DNA of 11,656 bases from CAJBVG01 sp044337515 (GCA_044337515.1 JBIINK010000059.1:1-11656); one strand, 5' to 3'. Numbered from the stretch's first letter, positions 1-6,141 are shown. Notes: a model not told the origin generated them from the sequence alone. Translations and numbers: made by a program.

Positions 1-650
1 TAAATTCCCATACGTTCTACATCGCTTGAATATGGTATAGCTGTTTTAAGAATATGTTTTTTCTTGGTGTACTCTTCAACAATATCATTGTGCATATTTT
101 TACGTGCATCGTACATCGAGAAAAATCCAAACACTTTATTTTTATCTAAATTATTTTCATTGAAAAATTCCATAATCATATCATAACTACGTATTGATAG
201 TACCGTTGGAATCATCGGCATTAAAATGATATCGGCCGCATGAAATAAATTTTCTGATAGCAAAGAAATTCCTGGAGGCGCATCAATAAATAACACATCA
301 TAGTGTGCCGATAAATCTTTTAATGATTCTGCTAATTTTTTTCTTGATGATTTTTGGTCACCCAAATGAATGTCCATATTGCGGATAGAAAGATCCGCTG
401 GGATAAGATCTAAATTCTCATATTCCGTTTCTTTAACGGCTTCAATAATTTCTGAATGTTGCCCAATTAAACTCTTCACTCCACCTTTTACTTTTGATTT
501 TACACGGTAGTAAAAAGAGGTTGATGCTTGAGGATCTAAATCCCACAACAGGGTTCTATCGCCTTCTGATGCTGCAAGAGCTGCCATGTTTACTGAAGTG
601 GCTGTTTTGCCAACTCCACCTTTTAGATTGTATACTGCAATTGTTATCAT
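1..650 (-). CDS. Orphan ParA-family (MinD/ParA/Soj type) P-loop ATPase, C-terminally truncated by window edge
   Basis: Reading down from the ATG at 650-648 gives 216 residues plus two bases without a stop, so the gene runs off the left edge. The protein starts MITIAVYNLKGGVGKTATSV: a deviant Walker A motif with signature Lys10 and Lys15 and Thr16. Walker A' is DLDPQ at residues 37-41 and Walker B is LFIDAPPG at about 120-127. These define the ParA/Soj/MinD ATPases, which dimerise on ATP and position DNA, plasmids or protein complexes. No ParB gene or parS-like site is visible, and the neighbour is the divergent nif3, so a role in chromosome segregation is not shown; it could position another cargo. 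Missing sequence is probably the last few dozen residues. The family call is secure, the cargo unknown. Confidence 0.93.
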   Translation of the reverse strand, partial: MITIAVYNLKGGVGKTATSVNMAALAASEGDRTLLWDLDPQASTSFYYRVKSKVKGGVKSLIGQHSEIIEAVKETEYENLDLIPADLSIRNMDIHLGDQKSSRKKLAESLKDLSAHYDVLFIDAPPGISLLSENLFHAADIILMPMIPTVLSIRSYDMIMEFFNENNLDKNKVFGFFSMYDARKNMHNDIVEEYTKKKHILKTAIPYSSDVERMGI

Positions 651-656
651 AGCAAA

Positions 657-684
657 AAATTCTAAATTCTAAATTCTAAATTCT
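657..684. repeat. Heptamer tandem repeat, 4 perfect copies of AAATTCT
   Basis: Four exact head-to-tail copies of the 7-bp unit AAATTCT start seven bases upstream of the parA start codon. Related words (TTTAGGTTCTAAG) continue to about 718. The array lies where the parA 5' leader and promoter should be. Confidence 0.9.
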
Positions 685-775
685 AAGTTTAAATAGTAGG
701 ATTTAGGTTCTAAGTTAGGCAATTTATTAAAAAAAATATCTTAATTTGCTTAATCACAATTCATAACTCACAATT

Positions 776-810
776 CCTAATTCCTAATTCCTAATTCACA
801 ACTCCTAATT
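776..810. repeat. Heptamer tandem repeat CCTAATT (3 tandem copies plus 1)
   Basis: Three exact tandem copies of CCTAATT occupy 776-796 and a fourth lies at 804-810, ending seven bases before the nif3 ATG. It is preceded by similar words such as AACTCACAATTC (765-776). The array therefore forms most of the immediate nif3 upstream region, and no Shine-Dalgarno sequence is seen there. Confidence 0.88.
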
Positions 811-817
811 GAATAAA

Positions 818-1915
818 ATGAAATTATCCGAAATCACCTCTTACCTCGAATCTATTGCTCCGCTGGCTTACCAAGAATCGTATGACAATTCTGGTTTGTT
901 AGTGGGTGATCCGAATATGGAGGTGAGTAAAGCTATTGTGAGTTTAGATTGTATTGAGGATGTGGTGGATGAAGCGATTCGTGAAGGGGCTAACCTTATT
1001 ATCTCCCATCATCCTATTATATTTTCGGGATTAAAGCGCTTTACAGGTAGTAATTATATTGAAAAGGTAGTGATGAAGGCCATTAAAAACGACATCGCCC
1101 TATATGCTATACATACCAATTTAGATAATGTACGACATGGGGTAAGCGGTAAAATAGCCGAGCGTTTGGGATTAGAGAATGTACAGGTATTAGAACCGAA
1201 AACTGGATTACTGAGTAAACTTCAAACTTTTGTTCCCCACGATAAAGCAGGAGAAGTGCGTGATGCCTTATTTGCAGCGGGAGCCGGACATATAGGAAAT
1301 TACAGCGAATGCAGTTTTAATAGCGAAGGGTATGGCACCTTTATGGGTAACGACCAAAGCAATGCCTACATCGGCGAGAAAAATGTTTTACATACCGAAC
1401 CCGAAACCAAAGTGGAAGTGGTTTTACCAACTCGACTAACTTCAAAAATATTAAAAGCCCTTTTTATGGCTCACCCATACGAAGAAGTTGCTTATGAGCT
1501 AATTCGTATAGAAAACACTCACCAGGAAGTGGGCTCTGGAGTTATAGGAGAATTCCCAGTAGAACTTTCTGAAGCAGATTTTCTTCAATTATTAAAAACT
1601 GGCTTACAAACCAAAGTGGTTAGACATACTCAAACCCTGGGCAAAACCATCAAAAAAGTAGCGCTTTGCGGTGGTTCTGGTAGCTTTTTGCTGAAAAATG
1701 CACTTCAAGCGGGTGCCGATGCCTTTGTTACAGCTGATTATAAATATCATCAATTCTTCGATGCGGAAGGTAAAATCCTTATTGCAGACGTTGGACATTA
1801 TGAAAGTGAGCAGTTTACGATGGATTTGTTATTGGAAAAAATTCAAAAAAAATTTCCTACCTTTGCCATCTGCCTGACAAAATGCAACACCAATCCGGTA
1901 TTTTATAGTATTTAA
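818..1915 (+). CDS. Nif3-like dinuclear metal centre hexameric protein (YbgI/YqfO family; 'GTP cyclohydrolase I type 2' in some databases)
   Basis: 365 residues from the ATG at 818. A TTG nine bases upstream is in frame, but it is made by the CCTAATT repeat, and family members begin like MKLSEITSYLE, so the ATG is preferred. Metal ligands match the YbgI pattern: His64-His65 in IISHHPIIF, Asp103 in HTNLDN, and His327 and Glu331 in GHYESEQF. The length, about 120 residues more than E. coli YbgI (around 247), fits the long form that carries a PII/CutA-like insert, here roughly residues 125-235. Family members form toroidal hexamers with two metal ions per subunit; their physiological substrate is unsettled, so the GTP cyclohydrolase name should not be taken literally. 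It is followed after 24 bp by the zinc-ribbon gene, a pairing found in many bacterial phyla. Confidence 0.95.
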   Translation: MKLSEITSYLESIAPLAYQESYDNSGLLVGDPNMEVSKAIVSLDCIEDVVDEAIREGANLIISHHPIIFSGLKRFTGSNYIEKVVMKAIKNDIALYAIHTNLDNVRHGVSGKIAERLGLENVQVLEPKTGLLSKLQTFVPHDKAGEVRDALFAAGAGHIGNYSECSFNSEGYGTFMGNDQSNAYIGEKNVLHTEPETKVEVVLPTRLTSKILKALFMAHPYEEVAYELIRIENTHQEVGSGVIGEFPVELSEADFLQLLKTGLQTKVVRHTQTLGKTIKKVALCGGSGSFLLKNALQAGADAFVTADYKYHQFFDAEGKILIADVGHYESEQFTMDLLLEKIQKKFPTFAICLTKCNTNPVFYSI

Positions 1916-1939
1916 AGGGTATAGACATAGATTTACAAA

Positions 1940-2683
1940 ATGGAAACAACTGTAGAACAAAAACTTAAAGCATTATTCGAATTACAAACTATCCACACTT
2001 CGATCGACAAGATTAGAACGATTCGCGGTGAATTACCAATGGAAGTGGCTGATTTAGAAGATGATGTAGCAGGTTTAGAGACTCGTATATCAAAAATTAA
2101 AGAAGAGATTAACGAGTTTGAAGATAACATCACAAACAAAAAAGCTTTGATGAAATCGGCTACTCAGTTAATTAAAAAATACGAGGAGCAACAAAACAAC
2201 GTAAAAAACAACCGTGAATTCGAAGCTTTAACAAAAGAAATCGAGATCCAAGGTTTAGAAATACAAGTTGCTGAGAAGAAAATCAAAGAATACACTTACG
2301 AAATTGGAAACAAGGCTAAGGTATTAGAAAATGCTCAAACAGCTTTAACAGAACGTAAAGGCGACCTAGAAATTAAGAAGGCTGAGCTTGATAAAATCAC
2401 CAAAGAAACAGAGAAAGACGAAGAAGCGTTAACTAAGAAAGCTACTAAAGCTGAAAAAGATATCGATGCTCGTTTGTTAATTGCATACAACAGACTTAGA
2501 GAAAATGCTAAAAATGGATTAGCAGTAGTTACCATCCAACGTGATTCATGTGGTGGTTGCTTCAATCAGATTCCACCTCAACGTCAGGTTGACATTCGTC
2601 AGCATAAAAAAGTTATCGTTTGCGAACATTGCGGACGTATATTAGTTGATGATAACTTCGTGCCTCAAGAAGCAGAAGCTTAA
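1940..2683 (+). CDS. Coiled-coil protein with C-terminal C4 zinc ribbon (DUF164 / CT398-HP0958 type)
   Basis: 247 residues. Residues 1 to about 190 are highly charged, Lys/Glu-rich and helical with heptad-like spacing, so a long coiled-coil hairpin is expected. The C-terminus has a zinc ribbon with Cys204-x2-Cys207 and Cys228-x2-Cys231, in DSCGGCFNQIPP and VCEHCGRILVDD. Characterised relatives are Helicobacter HP0958 (FlgZ), which binds sigma-54 and a flagellin mRNA, and Chlamydia CT398. Most members outside those groups have no known role, and nothing here points to flagella. The 24-bp gap after nif3 and the terminator just downstream suggest it is the last gene of a two-gene operon. Cytoplasmic, no signal peptide. 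Family call firm, function unknown. Confidence 0.93.
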   Translation: METTVEQKLKALFELQTIHTSIDKIRTIRGELPMEVADLEDDVAGLETRISKIKEEINEFEDNITNKKALMKSATQLIKKYEEQQNNVKNNREFEALTKEIEIQGLEIQVAEKKIKEYTYEIGNKAKVLENAQTALTERKGDLEIKKAELDKITKETEKDEEALTKKATKAEKDIDARLLIAYNRLRENAKNGLAVVTIQRDSCGGCFNQIPPQRQVDIRQHKKVIVCEHCGRILVDDNFVPQEAEA

Positions 2684-2705
2684 TCTTAAATTAATCATTC
2701 TAAAT

Positions 2706-2742
2706 AAAAAACGATTCCTATCTTTACGGAATCGTTTTTTTT
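2706..2742 (+). terminator. Rho-independent terminator of the nif3/zinc-ribbon operon
   Basis: A perfect 13-bp stem pairs 2706-2718 (AAAAAACGATTCC) with 2728-2740 (GGAATCGTTTTTT) around a 9-nt loop. The T-run extends to 2742. It begins 22 bases after the zinc-ribbon stop codon. The T-run ends exactly at the ATG of the next gene (2743), so terminator and translation start are fused. On the minus strand the A-tract gives T residues after the hairpin too, but no minus-strand gene arrives from that side. Confidence 0.92.
2719..2726 (+). promoter_or_regulatory. Candidate -7 box (TATCTTTA) in the terminator loop
   Basis: The loop and first stem base region reads TATCTTTA, seven of eight matches to the Bacteroidota -7 consensus TAnnTTTG. 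It would start transcription around 2731-2735, only about 10 nt before the ATG of the TPR gene. No TTG or TTTG -33 element is seen at the usual distance, so this is a weak call made mainly because there is no other room for a promoter. Confidence 0.3.
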
Positions 2743-4230
2743 ATGTCTGCACGGGTAAAAACCTTACTATTTATTGGCCTTTTTTTACCATCTCTGGTAA
2801 AAGCAGATTTCTTGTTTAACGAAAATTGCATCAAAGCTTATCAAAGTATTATCAACTTACGATTGCAAGAAGGGCAGCAACTCCTCAATATAGAAAAGAA
2901 AGCAAACCCTAAAAATAACATCCCTGTTTTGCTCGAAAACTACATTGATTTTTTCAAAGTACTCACCTCAGAAACCGATGCGTCTTTCGAAAAATTCAAA
3001 CAAAATAAAAGTATTCGAATAGATATTATTGAAGACGATCCACAAAAAAATTCTCCATGGTATTTATACGCGCTTGCTGAAATAAATTTACAAAGTTGCA
3101 TTAACCGATTGAAGTATCAAGAATTTGTAACTGGTGGTTATGAATTACAAAAGGCATATAAATTATTAGAAGAGAATAAAAGGAAGTTCCCCAATTTTTT
3201 ACCCAACCAAAAAAGTTTCGCGCTACTTTACGGTTTAATTGGATTAGTTCCTGAACAATATAAATGGGCCTTATCAACCATAGGCTTAAAAGGAAATGTA
3301 CAAGAAGGAATAGTGATGCTCGAAGAGTTGAAAACAAAACTGCCGAACTCTAGCTACGCATACTTCCAACCGGAAGCTATTTATTTTTTAAGCTTCATAC
3401 AACTCACCATAGATAACAATCCGAATATTTTTGATGTAGTGACTAAAAACACTGCGAATATTAGTAACCAAAGTTTGCTAAAAGCTTACATCTGCTCTTT
3501 AGTGGCACTACGAACAGGGCATAGCGATGAAGCTATTGATCTACTTAGCAATCGCCCAAAGTCTGCAGCGTACTGCGAGTTTATTCACCTCGATTACATG
3601 TTAGGTTGTGCTAAGCAATGCAGGTTTGATAGTGATGCAGTAACCTACTTCGAAAATTATTTAAAAAACTATAACGGTAATTTCAACATTAAAGATTCCT
3701 ATTTAAAAATTGCTTGGTACTATTTGCTGAAAGGAAATATTGATAAGTATAATGCATACACAGCGCTTTGTAAAATTAGAGGTAGTGCCATTTCAGAGAA
3801 AGATAAAGCCGCTGTGCTCCTCGCTTCTGAAGTTCACGCTCCAGAAATAAGTTTGTTGCGATCACGACTTTATTTTGATGGTGGGTATTACAAAAAAGCA
3901 TACGATGCTATTGTCGATAAAAAGTTAGAAAGTATTCCATTAACAAAAGACAAGGTGGAATATTTATTTCGCATGGGACGAATTCAACTTGCTTTAAATA
4001 ATGATGAGCAAGCCATTATTTTTTTCAATGCTTGCATTGCAAAAGGCTCTCAATTAAAATACCAATATGCTGCGAGTTCCAGTTTTTTCTTAGGTAGCAT
4101 TTATGAAAAAAGAAAACAATTTTCTAAAGCCGCTACACAATACGAACTCTGCATGAATCTTCCTAACGAAGAATATAAGAACAGCATTGAGAGCAAAGCC
4201 AAGGCAGGGTTGAGAAGGGTGAGTAAATAG
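2743..4230 (+). CDS. Exported tetratricopeptide-repeat protein, possibly TTC39/IML2-like
   Basis: 495 residues. The N-terminus MSARVKTLLFIGLFLPSLVKA is a signal peptide, with likely cleavage after Ala21 (VKA). There is no Cys at +1, so it is periplasmic or surface rather than a lipoprotein. The body is all helical. The clearest TPR-type helix pairs are at about residues 385-495 (for example RMGRIQLALNNDEQAIIFFN and FFLGSIYEKRKQFSKAATQY). Residues about 150-190 (FLPNQKSFALLYGLIGLVPE, then IGLKGNVQEG) resemble the conserved segment of the TTC39/IML2 (DUF3808) family; this is an impression from memory, not a search. The start at 2743 is forced by the signal peptide although it touches a terminator. 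It is convergent with the cyclophilin gene. Role unknown; TPR proteins usually scaffold protein complexes. Confidence 0.82.
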   Translation: MSARVKTLLFIGLFLPSLVKADFLFNENCIKAYQSIINLRLQEGQQLLNIEKKANPKNNIPVLLENYIDFFKVLTSETDASFEKFKQNKSIRIDIIEDDPQKNSPWYLYALAEINLQSCINRLKYQEFVTGGYELQKAYKLLEENKRKFPNFLPNQKSFALLYGLIGLVPEQYKWALSTIGLKGNVQEGIVMLEELKTKLPNSSYAYFQPEAIYFLSFIQLTIDNNPNIFDVVTKNTANISNQSLLKAYICSLVALRTGHSDEAIDLLSNRPKSAAYCEFIHLDYMLGCAKQCRFDSDAVTYFENYLKNYNGNFNIKDSYLKIAWYYLLKGNIDKYNAYTALCKIRGSAISEKDKAAVLLASEVHAPEISLLRSRLYFDGGYYKKAYDAIVDKKLESIPLTKDKVEYLFRMGRIQLALNNDEQAIIFFNACIAKGSQLKYQYAASSSFFLGSIYEKRKQFSKAATQYELCMNLPNEEYKNSIESKAKAGLRRVSK

Positions 4231-4233
4231 TAA

Positions 4234-4361
4234 ATGTGCAAATGTGCAGATGTGCAGATGTGCAGATGTGCAAATGTGCAAATGTGCAGATGTGCAAATG
4301 CGCAGATGTGCAAATGTGCAAATGCGCAGATGTGCAAATGTGCAAATGTGCAGATGTGTAT
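4234..4361. repeat. Octamer tandem array ATGTGCAR, about 16 units
   Basis: Fifteen head-to-tail 8-bp units of the form ATG(T/C)GCA(A/G) run from 4234 to 4353, followed by a degenerate unit ATGTGTAT (4354-4361). The array starts three bases after the TPR stop codon. The last-base pattern by unit is A G G G A A G A G A A G A A G, and ATGCGCAG occurs in units 9 and 12, so a 24-bp A-A-G higher-order period emerges in the later part. An 8-bp unit without stop words gives spurious open frames in several frames on both strands. Confidence 0.97.
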
Positions 4362-4374
4362 ATTGTGTTCGTCG

Positions 4375-4444
4375 AACCCCGAAGGGGTTACCTATAAAAT
4401 AGGGGTTCCCCATAAATAACCGCCGATGAAATGGTTGGGTTATT
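4375..4444. repeat. Cluster of nested palindromes between convergent genes
   Basis: Hairpin 1 is AACCCC-GAA-GGGGTT (4375-4389). A competing hairpin pairs GGGG (4384-4387) with CCCC (4408-4411) and CCTAT (4391-4395) with ATAGG (4399-4403) around AAA. A further stem pairs AATAACC (4415-4421) with GGTTATT (4438-4444) and overlaps the cyclophilin stop codon. Together they could act as a bidirectional end-of-transcript structure for the TPR and cyclophilin genes, though no T-run makes a classical terminator. The composition, richer in G+C than its surroundings, is typical of dispersed intergenic repeats. Confidence 0.7.
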
Positions 4445-5837
4445 GTTTGATGAAATTGCCGACGCCAGAATTTGTTTTTAGAAAATACGTTCCCGCAGGA
4501 AGTTTAGAAACATCAATGCGGTTGCCGTTTGTTTTTCCTTCTAGAACCACCCTTCCATTTATATCAGTAATTGAATATGGAAAATTCAATTGACCTTTGT
4601 CCAGTAATCCAATGTCCAATAGTCCATTTTCTAAAACTGGGTTCGGATAGATTGAAATAGCATTCGCTTGTTCTACATTAACACCCACAGCAGCACCAGT
4701 AGTTACAGTGCGTGAAGCAGAATAAGATCCTGGTATCCCATTTACCTCGGAAGCCACTCTCCAAAAATGTTTTTTGTTTGCTGTTAGTTTTATGCTAATT
4801 GATGTTGCATTAATGCTATCAATTTCTTGTTGTATAGATGCTAATGTAAAATTAGGATTCGTAGCAATTTGAATTTTATAACTTCCTGCTGATGGCACAA
4901 CTTCCCAAGTAAAATCAACTAGGTTGTTTAACAAAACTGCATTTTGTGCAGGTGATTGTAAAGTTGGTGGGAATGTGCCTGTGGTAAATGTTCTTGTAAG
5001 AGTTGCTTTTTTATATCCACCATTGTTCGCTAATATTCTCCAGTAATAAAGTATGGTACCTGATTTTAATGAAGGAACAACAACTGATGTTTTTGTTGTT
5101 TTGATTACGGTATCTATTGTAGAAAAATTAGCATCGCGAGAAAATTCAATTTCATAAATTAATGCTCCTGCTAAAGCGTCCCATTTAAAACTATAATTCG
5201 ATGAAATTCCTGCTGCCTGATTTGCTGGTTGAATTATATTAACAGCGGTTTGCAATTTGGTAGTGTCGTCGGCAATGCGTGTTATGTACATCGCTATATT
5301 CTGATTCGGAACATCATTTACATCTCTTGGTGATGCTACAATATCATCTACGAATGTCATACCATTCGTTACTTTACCGTATGCGGTATATTGACCATCT
5401 AAATAAGTTGGAGATCCTGTGCAAATAAAAAATTGTGAGTTTGCTGAATTAATATCATTATCGCGTGCTGCTGAAATTGCACCTCTTACATGCGATATCG
5501 GATTGAATTCTGCTGGCACATTTTTTTGCCATGCTTGTCCGATACCCCAAGTGCTTTTAGGTCCGTGCTTAGTATTAGGGTCGCCGCCTTGTATTACAAA
5601 ACCTGGAACTACACGATGAAATAAAGTACTATCTAAGAACTGTTCTACTACTAAACTATCCCAATTGCGCACATGCATAGGTGCAATCGTTGGGTATAGT
5701 TCAATTTCTATTGCTCCAATCGTTACGCCAGCTCGCTTAGTTAAAATCGAGTAACGAGGTTTGCCATCGTAGGTGCCTATTTGCGCTGAAGCTTGCAGTG
5801 CAATTATTATGATGAAAAGAGTTAGTAATTTTTTCAT
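4440..5837 (-). CDS. Secreted cyclophilin-type peptidyl-prolyl isomerase with FnIII-like modules and T9SS sorting domain
   Basis: 465 residues. Signal peptide MKKLLTLFIIIIALQASA, cleaved before Gln19. Cyclophilin domain at about 28-192: FHRVVPGFVIQGGDP holds Arg75, Phe80 and Gln83 (equivalent to CypA Arg55, Phe60, Gln63), and NSQFFI (133-138) matches the CypA SQFF loop. CypA Trp121 and His126 correspond to Tyr145 and Tyr150, as in many bacterial cyclophilins. Two beta-rich fibronectin-III-like modules follow (about 198-290 and 291-382), with SFKWDALAGALIYEIEF and DFTWEVVPSAGSYKIQI. Residues 394-465 are a type A T9SS C-terminal domain (SIYPNPV ... ITDINGRVV ... LPAGTYFLK). The enzyme is therefore expected outside the cell or anchored on the surface. 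GLLDIGLLDKGQL (405-417) is an unusual insert in this domain. Confidence 0.94.
   Translation of the reverse strand: MKKLLTLFIIIIALQASAQIGTYDGKPRYSILTKRAGVTIGAIEIELYPTIAPMHVRNWDSLVVEQFLDSTLFHRVVPGFVIQGGDPNTKHGPKSTWGIGQAWQKNVPAEFNPISHVRGAISAARDNDINSANSQFFICTGSPTYLDGQYTAYGKVTNGMTFVDDIVASPRDVNDVPNQNIAMYITRIADDTTKLQTAVNIIQPANQAAGISSNYSFKWDALAGALIYEIEFSRDANFSTIDTVIKTTKTSVVVPSLKSGTILYYWRILANNGGYKKATLTRTFTTGTFPPTLQSPAQNAVLLNNLVDFTWEVVPSAGSYKIQIATNPNFTLASIQQEIDSINATSISIKLTANKKHFWRVASEVNGIPGSYSASRTVTTGAAVGVNVEQANAISIYPNPVLENGLLDIGLLDKGQLNFPYSITDINGRVVLEGKTNGNRIDVSKLPAGTYFLKTNSGVGNFIKQ
4596..4625 (-). repeat. In-gene 15-bp imperfect tandem repeat coding GLLDI-GLLDK
   Basis: On the coding strand two 15-bp units, GGACTATTGGACATT and GGATTACTGGACAAA, match at 11 of 15 positions and encode GLLDI and GLLDK. 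Each unit itself splits into 7-8 bp words beginning GGA, the same word length as the intergenic arrays. It lies between the first strand and the next beta strands of the T9SS domain. Confidence 0.75.
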
Positions 5838-5843
5838 AGGAAT

Positions 5844-6080
5844 AATTGTATCAAGTAAAATGTATTAAGTATTATGAATTATGTAATATGTATTAAGTAT
5901 TATGTACTATGTAAAATGTATTAAGTATTAAGTATTAAGTAGTATGTATTATGTACAAAGTATTATGTAATATGTAATATTGTTCTTAATACTTAATACA
6001 ATGTACTTAATACAATTTTCAATGTACTTAATACAATTTTCAATGTACTTAATACAATTTTCAATGTACTTGATACAATT
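5844..6080. repeat. 237-bp inverted-repeat block with 14-bp perfect termini
   Basis: AATTGTATCAAGTA at 5844-5857 is the exact reverse complement of TACTTGATACAATT at 6067-6080. Inside, TGTATTAAGTATTAAG (5917-5932) is the exact reverse complement of 5985-6000. The left half is filled with GTATTAAGTA/TTATGTA words and the right half with the opposite strand's TACTTAATAC words, with the switch near 5980. The block fills most of the gap between dcd and the cyclophilin gene and ends six bases before the cyclophilin start codon, so it must also contain that gene's promoter or be read through from dcd. No transposase or clear target-site duplication is visible. Confidence 0.85.
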
Positions 6081-6083
6081 CAT
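6000..6083. repeat. 21-bp tandem repeat, 3 perfect copies plus a degenerate fourth
   Basis: The unit AATGTACTTAATACAATTTTC (here split as AATGTACTTAATACAA and TTTTC) occurs exactly at 6000-6020, 6021-6041 and 6042-6062. A diverged copy follows at 6063-6083, with TTGATAC in place of TTAATAC. Identity between the three copies suggests recent expansion. It is the right half of the inverted block. Confidence 0.95.
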
Positions 6084-6141
6084 TTTAAATGTATCGGTCC
6101 CTGAGCGGAGCCGAAGGGCGCTATGCGTATTAAAATGAATT
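6077..6141. repeat. 65-bp palindromic module with REP-like GC-rich core at the end of dcd
   Basis: A perfect 12-bp inverted repeat, AATTCATTTTAA at 6077-6088 and TTAAAATGAATT at 6130-6141, encloses a GC-rich core at 6096-6119. The core contains CCCTGAGCGG and CCGAAGGG, which can fold on itself. On the dcd strand the right arm is codons Asn-Ser-Phe-stop, so the transcript would form a long hairpin starting at the last dcd codons. The core resembles the widely dispersed CCCTTCGAC...CTCAGGG palindromes seen in many bacterial genomes (recalled, not searched). It may stabilise or end the dcd transcript. Confidence 0.75.

Noticed and set aside
657..810. CRISPR array among the short repeats
   Set aside because: Units are 7 bp with no unique spacers and no cas genes; the same holds for the arrays at 4234, 5844 and 6000.
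809..817. In-frame TTG start for nif3 at 809
   Set aside because: The TTG comes from the CCTAATT repeat, while the ATG at 818 matches the usual family N-terminus.
1604..1798. Small minus-strand open frame inside nif3
   Set aside because: It opposes a well-conserved coding region and has no recognisable features.
4090..4413. Minus-strand open frames with repeated HICTFAHL
   Set aside because: Same octamer array read on the other strand, overlapping the end of the TPR gene.
4234..4419. 61-residue Cys-rich open frame (MCKCADVQMC...) resembling a metallothionein-like peptide
   Set aside because: It is only the translation of the stop-free octamer array; equivalent His/Cys-rich frames open on the minus strand as well, so it has no coding evidence.
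6000..6083. Replication origin iterons
   Set aside because: No DnaA-box cluster, no rep or dnaA gene nearby, and the neighbours are ordinary chromosomal genes; the 21-bp copies alone are not enough.
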